64,000 nucleotides of DNA, from NCBI GenBank assembly GCA_002391625.1, contig DGFJ01000034.1, forward strand, positions 1 through 64,000. The letters run 5' to 3'. Under the pieces are notes generated by a model. The model did no database searches. It was given only the letters and a program-made list of their open reading frames with translations, and was not told the DNA's origin. This DNA is from Ruminococcaceae bacterium UBA3903 (GTDB lineage Bacteria; Bacillota; Clostridia; Oscillospirales; Acutalibacteraceae). This document shows, piece after piece, positions 46,224 to 55,337 of the stretch. The translations under genes were made by a program, and so were the position numbers. Positions within the stretch are counted from its first letter, which is position 1, and the number at the start of each line of letters is the position of its first letter.

Positions 46224-48720
46224 TCCAGCGCACAGGTAATATACAGGACAGTATAGAAATGATTATTACAGCGGCACTTCCTATAAGGAACGCGGGAACA
46301 ACCGTAGTAAATACCATTTCTAAATATGGTAACGTCTGGTTAACGGGGTTTGCTGTAATTACAGCCAACGCAACACCACCAACCATTATACCTCCAATAC
46401 TAAATTTCAACGTATCTCGTATCAAAAACTTTAACAGCTGTCTGCTGTTCATACCAATAGCCCGCAGTAGTGCATAGCTTTTTAGCTTGCTTTTAACCTT
46501 TATGCTGTTTGTAATAGTAAAAGCTACAAGTGCAACTATCATAAATATGCTCACTATTAAGAAGACAGGAATTTCATATACACGTTCCATTTCTGCCCAT
46601 CTTTCTTTTAGGTTTAAAAAATCATAAACGTGCACATTCAAGCTGTTGTCTGCAGCGTTATTTATTGCATGTCGCACCGCATCTATCGCTTCCTTGTCGT
46701 TTATGTCACCTGTATATGTCATTGTAACTACATCAAATGCTAAATTTGAATCTACTTTCGCCATAGCGTCATATGACATAAGTATATAGGAATCATTTCC
46801 TAATCCCATTTCTACACTTGCGTCCATATAGTTTGAACTGCTTTTAGAATAAACAGCACCTACCGTCACATCAAAATTATGCACCTTCGGCACTTCATAT
46901 GTTACCGTATCATTAATAGTCGTAGGATACACTAAATAAGATATAGTCAGCTTGTCACCCACCTTAAAAGCGTCACCAACCACAGCTATCTGTTTGCCGC
47001 TGTTAAATTCCGCTGTGTCTATACCGCCGTTTGTTAAATAAGGCTTGTACCCTTCTAATGCCTTTTCTTCTACACCCGCCACTTTTAAAGAATATAATTT
47101 TTGATCGTTGGTGTAGCCTGCCTCTGTCATTTGCTTTCTTGTAGATTTTAAAAGTCCACTACCATTTGAAACTGATAAATCAGGTACCTGTTTTGTGTAT
47201 TCTATCACACTAGGATTTTGTTCGCTGCTGTCTGTTAACAGATATGTGTTATTAAACAAAGTAGACACACAAAAATTCACAGAAATATTTTCCTGTTTTC
47301 TTAATATGTCGCATTCTGTTTTCGTCATACCGCTGCCAACAGGTGTATTTATTCCCAAAGCGTCACCTGCATTGTTACCGCTGATAACTGCACATTGGAA
47401 ATCACAGTTTATTTTTTCTTTTTTCTGCATATCATAATAATATTTGCCAAGGGGCTGTACAGCACCATAACACACGCCGACAACCAGCACACACATGCTT
47501 ATGGCTATAAGCAGTCCGGACATAATCATTTGCGAACGATTATTTTTACCTGAAATATATTTCCACAGCTTGGAAAATTTAGAAATATTCTTTCTGCGTT
47601 TTATATTTTTTATCGTCTTTTCTGTGTTATATTCCAATGGTGCTTTATGGCTAAGACGAAACATCTGTACAGCAAAGGTTCCTATTACCGAAGTACAAGA
47701 AAGAACGAAAGTTATTACATATGGCGGCCACGACAATGTAAAAATATAATTAGAATCAATTATATTGTTTAACAATATCACAGCACCTCCATATACTGCT
47801 GTGCCAAATATACAGGCAATTACACCGGCACACAATGCCATTAATATACCTTGAACCAATAAAATTCTGTATGACTGTCCGCTGGTTAAACCAACACAAC
47901 GCATTATGCCAATATATTTTTCTCGTTCTTTATATGTTATTCTAACTACATTATTAGCACCCAAAAATATCAACAAAAAGAAAAACACAGATAATATTAT
48001 GCTTATAGTGTTTATTGTTTCCACGCTTTTTGTATCTATATTTATTTCTGAAGCATTCATCACCCCGCCAAAGGACACATCGCCGTTGCTTTCATCGTTA
48101 TAGTACAGGTTAATCAGCATTGGGTTGTCCTGTTTTGCGCCAATGATAATTTGTGGAGCAAACGGATATATATCTGAATTTGCACCAGTTGTATAGTCAC
48201 CATAATTATTTAAAATTCCAACTAATATATATTTATTATCTAATATTTTTCCGTCCTTCTGTGTTTGTATCGTAACCTCTTCACCAATATCTGATTTTAA
48301 ATGTAAGGCATAATATTCTTTTTGTTCTATTGCAATCTCATTACTTTTTTGAGGCAGGCTGCCCTTTTGCAAGCTCCACCCTTGCATTTTTATTGCTAAT
48401 GGGTCTGCATAGCCTATATACGGTGTTTTTTTTACATTGGTTATTTTGTCGCTGTAGACAGTTTCGTAAAAATACACAGCACCAATCTTATCCTTTTGCA
48501 AATCTGCCTGTTCAACCAATTCTTTATCTGCATTAAGCTCATATACCCCAACAAAGCCAAGCTTTTCTTCTGCGTATTGGGTTAACGACAGCTCATAATT
48601 GGCATTAAAAAGCAGTATAGACAACACCGCCCCTGTAAAGGCTGCTATGCACAGCACAGAGGCGATTATTTGTTTAAAATGCTTTTTACAATATTTAATT
48701 ACCAGTGTATATTCCAGCAT
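46177..48720 (-). CDS. FtsX-like ABC transporter permease, cassette A
   Basis: 847 residues. Two MacB/FtsX-type modules joined: TM1 (about 20-43), extracellular domain 1 (about 45-235), TM2-4 (about 240-360), TM5 (about 400-425), extracellular domain 2 (about 430-725), TM6-8 (about 730-840). Such eight-helix permeases work as mechanotransmitters on extracytoplasmic substrates rather than moving them across the membrane. Codons to 48747 lie within the ATPase gene; ATG 48720, one base after the ATPase stop and behind AAGGCGG, is chosen. Intact. Third gene of the cassette; substrate unknown. Confidence 0.9.
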   Translation of the reverse strand: MLEYTLVIKYCKKHFKQIIASVLCIAAFTGAVLSILLFNANYELSLTQYAEEKLGFVGVYELNADKELVEQADLQKDKIGAVYFYETVYSDKITNVKKTPYIGYADPLAIKMQGWSLQKGSLPQKSNEIAIEQKEYYALHLKSDIGEEVTIQTQKDGKILDNKYILVGILNNYGDYTTGANSDIYPFAPQIIIGAKQDNPMLINLYYNDESNGDVSFGGVMNASEINIDTKSVETINTISIILSVFFFLLIFLGANNVVRITYKEREKYIGIMRCVGLTSGQSYRILLVQGILMALCAGVIACIFGTAVYGGAVILLNNIIDSNYIFTLSWPPYVITFVLSCTSVIGTFAVQMFRLSHKAPLEYNTEKTIKNIKRRKNISKFSKLWKYISGKNNRSQMIMSGLLIAISMCVLVVGVCYGAVQPLGKYYYDMQKKEKINCDFQCAVISGNNAGDALGINTPVGSGMTKTECDILRKQENISVNFCVSTLFNNTYLLTDSSEQNPSVIEYTKQVPDLSVSNGSGLLKSTRKQMTEAGYTNDQKLYSLKVAGVEEKALEGYKPYLTNGGIDTAEFNSGKQIAVVGDAFKVGDKLTISYLVYPTTINDTVTYEVPKVHNFDVTVGAVYSKSSSNYMDASVEMGLGNDSYILMSYDAMAKVDSNLAFDVVTMTYTGDINDKEAIDAVRHAINNAADNSLNVHVYDFLNLKERWAEMERVYEIPVFLIVSIFMIVALVAFTITNSIKVKSKLKSYALLRAIGMNSRQLLKFLIRDTLKFSIGGIMVGGVALAVITANPVNQTLPYLEMVFTTVVPAFLIGSAAVIIISILSCILPVRWIMKQDVSTSIDTIKY

Positions 48721-48721
48721 T

Positions 48722-49396
48722 TTACATACCGCCTTCCACTGTTCCATCCGTAATAGTTATTGCCCTGTCTGTTTGTTTAGAAATATTTATGTCGTGGGTT
48801 ACAATAACCTGTGTTATGTTAAGCTCTGCCGTTAAATACAATAGAAGCTTCATCACCTCTGCACCACTTTTGCTGTCCAGGTTACCTGTTGGTTCATCGC
48901 AAAACACGACAGACGGCTTGTTAATAACAGCTCTGGCAATAGCCACACGCTGCTGCTGACCGCCAGAAAGCTGCCCTGGCAAATGTAACAATCTGTCCTC
49001 TATACCTAGCATCTCTACAATTTGATGCATATATTTTTTATCGGGACTTTTTCCGTCCAGCATAAGCGGCAGCTTAATATTTTCCTCTGCTGTCAGCTCT
49101 GGCACCAAGTTATAATTTTGAAAAACAAAGCCTATGTTTCTGCGGCGAAATATAGACAGTTCTTTGTCGCTTTTATTCTTCATACTTTTTCCGTTAAATA
49201 TTATTTCACCGGATGTGGGTGTATCTAATGCACCCAATAAGTGCAGCAACGTAGATTTACCTGAACCGCTGGCACCTAATATTGAAATAATCTCACCCTG
49301 TGAAATTTTAATATTGCAGTTTTTTAACGCTTTTACCTCTGCGTCGCCTGTACCGTATGTTTTGCACAGATCTTTAGTTTCTACTATTACTGCCAT
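48722..49396 (-). CDS. MacB/LolD-type ABC transporter ATPase, cassette A
   Basis: 224 residues. Walker A GASGSGKST (about 41-49), Q-loop VFQNYNLVPELTAEEN, signature LSGGQQQRVAIARA (about 144-157), Walker B VVFCDEPTGNLD. It drives the permease encoded one base downstream. Closely similar along its whole length to the cassette B ATPase. Confidence 0.95.
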   Translation of the reverse strand: MAVIVETKDLCKTYGTGDAEVKALKNCNIKISQGEIISILGASGSGKSTLLHLLGALDTPTSGEIIFNGKSMKNKSDKELSIFRRRNIGFVFQNYNLVPELTAEENIKLPLMLDGKSPDKKYMHQIVEMLGIEDRLLHLPGQLSGGQQQRVAIARAVINKPSVVFCDEPTGNLDSKSGAEVMKLLLYLTAELNITQVIVTHDINISKQTDRAITITDGTVEGGM

Positions 49397-49417
49397 ATAA
49401 TTACCCCCTTTTTATGT

Positions 49418-49446
49418 GCGGCAGCATATATTTTTTATGCCGCCGC
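49418..49446 (-). other. GC-rich hairpin between the secreted-protein and ATPase genes, cassette A
   Basis: 11-bp stem gcggcagcata / tatgccgccgc (one G-U type pair), loop of 7, with no T-run after it on the minus strand. It may stabilise the upstream mRNA or reduce readthrough. Cassette B has a hairpin at the same place. Confidence 0.65.
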
Positions 49447-49458
49447 TTTGTTGTTTAT

Positions 49459-49923
49459 TTAGCTGTCATTACCCCAAACACTTCCATTATAATTTTCGTA
49501 CCATACGTTTCTATATGTAACTACCGCACGGTTATTTGCTGATATATAATTGTTAAGCGGCTGGATTTCACAAGAATAATTTCCTATATTACAATCCACC
49601 CACCACGGTCGGCGTTCACCTCCATTAACCCCAAATATCTGCGTTACTGGCATAAGCTGTGCATTTTGAAACCAACCAGTAGGGCAATAATAAAGCTGAT
49701 ATTCCACCTTTGCACCTGATACACTGCAGAATGTTTTATTAATAAATCTTATTCTGTTTCCCGGAGAAGCGTTAAAATATTTTTGTCCTGTTTGTAACCA
49801 ACCGGTACCCTGCCATGTTTCACCATAATAATACTTACTTGCCGATGCCGATATACTGCAGCAAGACACCAATATGGCAACAGCAGAAATACAGGCTAAA
49901 ACCTTCGCTTTTTTAACTTTCAT
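49459..49923 (-). CDS. secreted protein of unknown family, cassette A
   Basis: 154 residues, with no family recognised. Signal peptide about 1-28 (KVKKAK, hydrophobic run, SASAS). The mature part (about 125 residues) is rich in Tyr, Trp, Asn and Gly, has four cysteines (in NKTFC, LYYC, VDC and YSCEI), and reads as a small beta-rich extracellular domain. AAAGAGG precedes the ATG. First gene of an operon with an ATPase and permease; a truncated paralogue precedes the other copy of the transporter. It could be the transporter's ligand, a sensor, or an exported peptide; none of these is shown. Confidence 0.8.
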   Translation of the reverse strand: MKVKKAKVLACISAVAILVSCCSISASASKYYYGETWQGTGWLQTGQKYFNASPGNRIRFINKTFCSVSGAKVEYQLYYCPTGWFQNAQLMPVTQIFGVNGGERRPWWVDCNIGNYSCEIQPLNNYISANNRAVVTYRNVWYENYNGSVWGNDS

Positions 49924-49952
49924 GAATTTAGACCTCTTTCGTTTAAAATTGT

Positions 49953-49975
49953 TTATTATAATCTACACGCGTGTA
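49953..49975 (-). promoter_or_regulatory. palindrome overlapping the cassette A promoter region
   Basis: TACACGCGTGTA at 49964-49975 is a perfect 12-bp palindrome lying just upstream of a minus-strand TATAAT (49958-49953). The position suits a repressor operator. No convincing -35 is visible and no regulator gene is adjacent. Confidence 0.45.
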
Positions 49976-50076
49976 TAATTATCACATTTATTATCTTTAT
50001 AATTTATTTTTCGATATAATATTATCACAATAGAAAAAACAAGTCAATATAAAAAATATTTTTTGTATATAATTAT

Positions 50077-50116
50077 AAAACTACAGCAGTTTATTTAGCA
50101 AAACTGCTGTAGTTTT
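50077..50116 (-). terminator. terminator of cassette B
   Basis: 15-16-bp stem aaaactacagcagttt / aaactgctgtagtttt, with TTTTATAATT after it on the minus strand. Confidence 0.8.
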
Positions 50117-50206
50117 AAATATATGATACACAATATGTTAAATTTGCTATTCTATTAATCTTTAATCTTGTTACACCTACAAACAATAATTATGCCAAGG
50201 ATTTTA

Positions 50207-50256
50207 AACTCAATATTTAATAGTATCAATAGAGGTTGACACATCCTGCTTCATTA
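50207..50256. repeat. 50-bp identical repeat, copy B
   Basis: Identical to 46174-46223; covers the stop and last codons of permease B. Confidence 0.9.
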
Positions 50257-52732
50257 CCCACCGTACAGGTAATATACACGATAACAACGAAACCAATATT
50301 ACTGCACCTGCCCCTATTAACGCAACAGGTATTACCGTATTAATTAGAACACTGGCATATGGTAAGGTAGCACTCATAGATACCACTGTAATAAAGCCTA
50401 ATATGCTAACACCTCCTATTAAAATTCCTATTATACTGTGTTTAAGCGTGTCACGTATTATTATTCTTGAAAGCTGCTGCTTATCCATTCCAATAGCACG
50501 AAGCAAAGCATAGCTTTTCAAATTACTTTTTACCTTTACGCTGTTTACCATCATCAAGGATAACAAAATAATTAGCATAAACACTGATACAATAAATATT
50601 ACAGGTGTTGTATAGGTAGTAACAATATTATTCCATTTTTCTGAAATTCCCAAATAATCAGTAATTGAAACGTTAACCCCATTGGACGCCTGCATATTCA
50701 AATACATTCTGGCATCATCTATTGCCTGCTTATCCTTAATATCACCTGTATATTTTATACTAACATTTTCGTAGGATAGGGTTGGGTCAACTGCCATCAG
50801 CACATTATCATTCATTATTATACAATTTTTTGAAGCTGCGTCCTGTAAGCCCTTTAGCACCGATACCTTGGCAGCCGAATCATACACAGCACCCACCGTT
50901 ACGTCAAAGTTATGTATGGTTGGCACCTCTTCATTTCTGTCGTCATTAATCTTAGTAGTGTAGGTAACATATGATATGGTAAAGCTATCACCCACCTTAA
51001 AATAATCACCTAAAACAGCTATCTGTTCGCCACTGTTGAACTTTTCTGTGTCAATTTCACCCTGCAGCAACGCTGGTTCTAATTTACTTAATTGGTCAGT
51101 AGGAACGGCAGCCGTAATTAATCCATAAAGCTCCTGGTTACCGCTGTACCCCGCTGCCTCCATGCTTTTTCGTGTATCCTTATGGCCACCCATTTGTATT
51201 AAGGACTCTGCATTTTTAACATAATCCTGTACCGACTGACACTGGGCTTTGTCATCTACCAACAGGTAAGTGCTTGTAAATACTCCTGTATTGCAAAAAT
51301 CTACAGATAAATTTTCATTGTCATTAATTTCCTTTACCTGTTCCTTGCTTAGCCCGCTGCCTCTTGGTACGTTGATATACAGCAAGCCGGCGTCATTACT
51401 ACCGCTAGAAACAAATGCCCGAAAATCCTCTTTTGTTTCCTCCGCCCGCAGCATATCATAGTAATATCGACCCATTGGCTGAATTTCTCCATAAAAAAAG
51501 CCAAAACACAGCAGCGCCATACAGCTGGCAATTAAGGCGATGGACATTATCATTTGAGAACGGTTGCTTTTACTGTACACACGTCCCCATAAGGCTACAA
51601 AGGTTTTTGATTTTCTTCTGGATCTGCGGTTTTTGGGCAGCTTAATTGTATTGTAATCCAATGGTGCACGCTTACTGAAGGACAGCATCTGCACTGCAAA
51701 GGAGCCAACAACAACCACCAGACATATAGCCACAGATACTAAAAATGGTACTGTGCTTAGTATAAACAGATATTCTGCAGTGCCTATCGCATTCATTATA
51801 GCAACTGCCAATAGATACACAGCAATGCCTATTCCACAACCAACAGCACAGGCAATAACAGCCATTACTATACCCTGTAATAAAAAGACCCTGTATGCCT
51901 GTCCACGCTTTAAGCCTATACATCGCATTAACCCAATATACTGCTCACGTTCCTTGTAGGTTACCTTAACAATATTATGAATACCCAAACAGGTCAGCAA
52001 CAGAAAAAATACTGTTAATGAAATACTTATTGTATTAATAGAATTAATGCTTCTGGAATCAACATTAGCATTAATCTTATTATATTCACCACCAAAGTCA
52101 ACTAGTGAATCACTGGTATCATCGTAATAAATATTAACACACATATTTGTACTGCTGTTTTCCCCTGTTATTACCTGAGGTGCTTTTGGTATATCCGTTC
52201 CAAATTTGTCAATATAGGTTCCATAGTTATGCATTATACCTGTTAGAGTATATTCCTTACTAATTACACCATCGCTGGTATTAATCTGCAATGTAACCCT
52301 TTCGCCAACCTTATTGGTAATACCCATGGAATAATATGTTTTTTCCTGTATTGCCACCTCGTCAGCAGCAGTAGGCATAGTGCCTTTTAACATACTCCAG
52401 TTTTGTAAATCTACCGCTGTGCTGTCGGCATAACCCATATAAATAAATTCCGATGTTTTTTCAGAGTACAACACACCATTTATATATACAGCGCCTGCAT
52501 CACTCTGCTTTAAGTTTTCATCAGTAACACGGCTTTTATCAACATTTAATGCATATGTACCAACAAAGCCGGACTCCTGTATGGCGAACTGCTCCAGCGA
52601 CTGCTAATATGAACTATTAAACAGCTGTACTGCCAAAATAGCCCCTGTAAACATTGCAATACACAATATGGAGTACGTTACCTGCTTTATATGCTTTTTA
52701 ATATATTTAAATACAAGTAAAAGTTCAATCAT
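50210..52732 (-). pseudogene. FtsX-like ABC permease, cassette B, interrupted by an amber codon
   Basis: The frame from ATG 52732 through 50210 is homologous to permease A from end to end (840 codons), with no frameshift. Codon 43 (52606-52604) is TAG; the paralogue has Glu there, so one base change from GAG or CAG would explain it. The stop falls right after TM1, before extracellular domain 1. The 754 codons beyond remain open and start-like codons (GTG 52474) exist but would give a product lacking TM1. Most likely a pseudogene; readthrough or partial function cannot be excluded. Confidence 0.85.
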
Positions 52733-52736
52733 TTTG

Positions 52737-53408
52737 TTATGATCCCTCCACCCTGCCATCTACAATGGTAATCACCCTGTCTGTCCTTTGTGACAATAAA
52801 GCATCATGGGTAACAATAACCTCTGTAATATTAAATTCTGACGACAGCTGAAGCAGCAGATCCATTACCTCTGTGCCACTTTTTCTATCCAAATTGCCTG
52901 TAGGCTCATCACAAAAAATCACCGCAGGCTTATTAATAACCGCTCTGGCAATAGCCACACGCTGCTGTTGTCCTCCTGATAATTCACCTGGCAGGTGAGA
53001 AAGCCGTGACGATATATCCAGCATGGTTACTATTTTATTCATATATTCCTTGTCCGGCTTTTTGCCATCCATTAACAGCGGCAGCACAATGTTTTCCTCT
53101 GCTGTCAGCTCTGGTACTAAATTATAGTTCTGAAAAACAAAGCCTATATTTCTTCTTCTGAACTCTGAAAGCTCCTTGTCGTTTTTCTTGTTAATATTTT
53201 CGCCATTAACCAACACATCACCTGAGGTGGGGGTGTCCAACGCCCCTAACAAATGCAGTAACGTAGATTTACCAGAACCGCTTGCACCCACTATTGAAAC
53301 GATTTCACCCCTATTTATTTGGATATTACAATTAACTAATGCCTTAACCGCCGCCTCACCAGTACCATATATCTTACACAGATCCTTAGTTTCTATTATT
53401 TTGTCCAT
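52737..53408 (-). CDS. MacB/LolD-type ABC transporter ATPase, cassette B
   Basis: 223 residues. Intact: GASGSGKST, VFQNYNLVPELTAEEN, LSGGQQQRVAIARA and VIFCDEPTGNLD, all as in cassette A. Ends 4 bases before the interrupted permease gene. If the permease is dead, this ATPase may be idle or may serve permease A. Confidence 0.93.
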   Translation of the reverse strand: MDKIIETKDLCKIYGTGEAAVKALVNCNIQINRGEIVSIVGASGSGKSTLLHLLGALDTPTSGDVLVNGENINKKNDKELSEFRRRNIGFVFQNYNLVPELTAEENIVLPLLMDGKKPDKEYMNKIVTMLDISSRLSHLPGELSGGQQQRVAIARAVINKPAVIFCDEPTGNLDRKSGTEVMDLLLQLSSEFNITEVIVTHDALLSQRTDRVITIVDGRVEGS

Positions 53409-53426
53409 GTTATCACCCTTCTAATA

Positions 53427-53454
53427 ATGCGGGGTTACCGTGGTAGCCCCGCAT
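53427..53454 (-). other. GC-rich hairpin before the ATPase gene, cassette B
   Basis: Stem atgcgggg-tacc / ggta-ccccgcat (one internal mismatch) with a tight loop and no T-run. It holds the same place as the hairpin in cassette A although the sequence differs. Confidence 0.65.
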
Positions 53455-53469
53455 ATTGTCGTTTTATAT

Positions 53470-53583
53470 TTAGCTTATTCCTCCATATAACTCCCCATCA
53501 AAATTTTCACACCAAACATTGCGAAACACTACAGGTCTGTTGTCATTAATTCCTACAAAGTTATTGTACGGCTGTAGCTCCAT
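53470..53583 (-). pseudogene. remnant of the secreted-protein gene, cassette B
   Basis: 37 codons plus stop, MELQPYNNF ... ELYGGIS, align without gaps to the last 37 residues of the cassette A secreted protein (16 identical by my count, including FRNVW/YRNVW and the final Gly-Asn/Gly-Ile-Ser). A TGA lies three codons upstream and no signal peptide precedes it, so the 5' three-quarters has been lost. Confidence 0.75.
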
Positions 53584-53802
53584 TGATTTTCACTCTTTTC
53601 TCATACCAATTCTTCTTATTTTTTTATTACCTCTTTTTTCTTATAGACTTATTTACGTTGCAACATAAATCATCTTTTGATATAATTCGATGTTTCATAT
53701 AAACATAAAACAAAATTACAAAACATCTTATATATCTAATAAAAATATATTATCATTTTATAATATATCTGTCAAGGTGTTTATTACAATATATATAAAA
53801 AA

Positions 53803-53840
53803 AAGCTAAAATGACAACATAATATGTATCATTTTAGCTT
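53803..53840 (-). terminator. terminator of the U32 peptidase gene
   Basis: Perfect 12-bp stem aagctaaaatga / tcattttagctt followed on the minus strand by eight T. The interval 53584-53802 upstream is AT-rich and has no gene. Confidence 0.9.
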
Positions 53841-53857
53841 GTATTAAATTAATACTA

Positions 53858-55087
53858 TTAATTATTTCTTTGTTTTCTAAATAATGAGCCTGCTGGTATT
53901 GGTACAGCTGATGGTATTTGAAGCTTTTCCATTGGGTGTGGTGCAGCTTGAACGCTTTCTCCCTTTTCATTAACAATAGACCTTACGGTAATCTCAAAGG
54001 GTATCCCGCTAGGTGGCAGCACATCCAGCACATCACCAACTAAAAATTTGTTACGCTGTGAGATATGCACTATACCATCGCTGTAATCCTCACAAAGTGC
54101 TACAACATCATAATGCCTTATATACCCGCCATTAGACGTAACCTGACCTGGTTCATTTCCTAGAAAAAAGCCTGTGCTGTACTCTCTGTGACTAATCTTA
54201 TCCAGCTCAGCCTTTATCCATGGCTGCAGCTTATAATCGTTACCCATTTTATAATAATCGTCCAAGGCATGACGATATGCGTTAGTAACCACCGCTGTAT
54301 AATACGCTGACTTTGCCCTGCCCTCAATTTTTAAACTTGTAATACCACATTGTATAATCTGTGGAATATAGTCAATCATACACATATCACGGGAGTTGTA
54401 CAAAAAAGTTCCCCCTTCATTTTCTTCCACAGGGAAATACTGACCGTCCCTGTTTTCTTCATATAAATGGTATTTCCACCTACACGGCTGTGCACAGTCA
54501 CCACGATTAGCGTCCCTGCCTGTTAGGTAGCTAGAAATTAAGCATCTGCCAGAAAACGAAACACACATAGCACCGTGAACAAAGCACTCTATTTCTAAAT
54601 CCTTTGGAGTTTTGGCACGAATTTCTGCAATGTCATCAAAGGACATTTCTCTAGCTAAAACAACTCTGGCTGCACCCATATTATACAGTGTCCTGGCTGT
54701 TTCATAGTTAACAATACCTGTCTGAGTAGACATATGAATTTCTGTATTGGGTGCATACCTTTTTGCAAGCTCCATAACCCCTATATCAGCAACTATTAAC
54801 GCATCAACGCCTGCATTCTCCAAGCCCTCTAAGTACTCTGGCAAATGTAAAAGCTCGTTATTTCTAGGCAAGGTATTACAGGTAACATACAGCTTAGCAC
54901 CCTTTTCATGGGCAAGCTTAACCGCTTTTGCCATATCGTCATTATCAAAATTTTTGGAAGCAGTACGCATGCCAAACTCTTTACCTGCCAAATAAACTGC
55001 GTCAGCACCGAAATTAAGTGCTGATTGTAGACATTCTATATCACCTGCAGGTGATAAAATTTCATTTGGATGATTTTTACTTATCAT
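53858..55087 (-). CDS. U32-family peptidase-like protein (TrhP/YrrO type)
   Basis: 409 residues. N-terminal EILSPAGDIECLQSALNFGADAVYLAG, a TIM-barrel-like middle with VDALIVADIGVM, and the diagnostic Cys cluster ECFVHGAMCVSFSGRCLISSY... GDCAQPCRWKY (about 165-205), which binds an iron-sulfur cluster in characterised members. These proteins are needed for hydroxylation of uridine 34 in tRNA. The mltG gene nearby is the usual neighbour. AAGGAG precedes the start. Confidence 0.88.
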   Translation of the reverse strand: MISKNHPNEILSPAGDIECLQSALNFGADAVYLAGKEFGMRTASKNFDNDDMAKAVKLAHEKGAKLYVTCNTLPRNNELLHLPEYLEGLENAGVDALIVADIGVMELAKRYAPNTEIHMSTQTGIVNYETARTLYNMGAARVVLAREMSFDDIAEIRAKTPKDLEIECFVHGAMCVSFSGRCLISSYLTGRDANRGDCAQPCRWKYHLYEENRDGQYFPVEENEGGTFLYNSRDMCMIDYIPQIIQCGITSLKIEGRAKSAYYTAVVTNAYRHALDDYYKMGNDYKLQPWIKAELDKISHREYSTGFFLGNEPGQVTSNGGYIRHYDVVALCEDYSDGIVHISQRNKFLVGDVLDVLPPSGIPFEITVRSIVNEKGESVQAAPHPMEKLQIPSAVPIPAGSLFRKQRNN

Positions 55088-55258
55088 TATTTTGTTCTCC
55101 TTAATTAATATAGTCAGGCACAGTCAGCACCGTTGCTACTAACCGCCTAATAAAACAGCTGCCAAGAGCTATCTATATTTTTTGTATTTTTCTACCGGTA
55201 TTTAATATAATAAAGGTCTATCCTCACATATGGTTTTTACCATTATAACGTTAATGAA

Positions 55259-55297
55259 AAAAGGAGCAGATAACACACTGTCTGCTCTGCTCCTTTT
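55259..55297 (-). terminator. terminator of mltG
   Basis: 12-bp stem aaaaggagcaga / tctgctcctttt, followed on the minus strand by TTTTCATT. Confidence 0.85.
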
Positions 55298-55337
55298 AAA
55301 ATATAGCTTGTCCTATTTAGATATAAAAAATATTAAA

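Noticed and set aside
51672..51923. Cys-rich 83-codon minus-strand frame inside permease B
   Set aside because: It is a different frame of the homologous permease sequence; the cysteines come from TGT/TGC in shifted codons.
52604..52606. Amber codon as a pyrrolysine or selenocysteine-like recoding site
   Set aside because: No pyl genes or recoding hairpin are visible, and the paralogue has an ordinary Glu codon there; a nonsense mutation is simpler.
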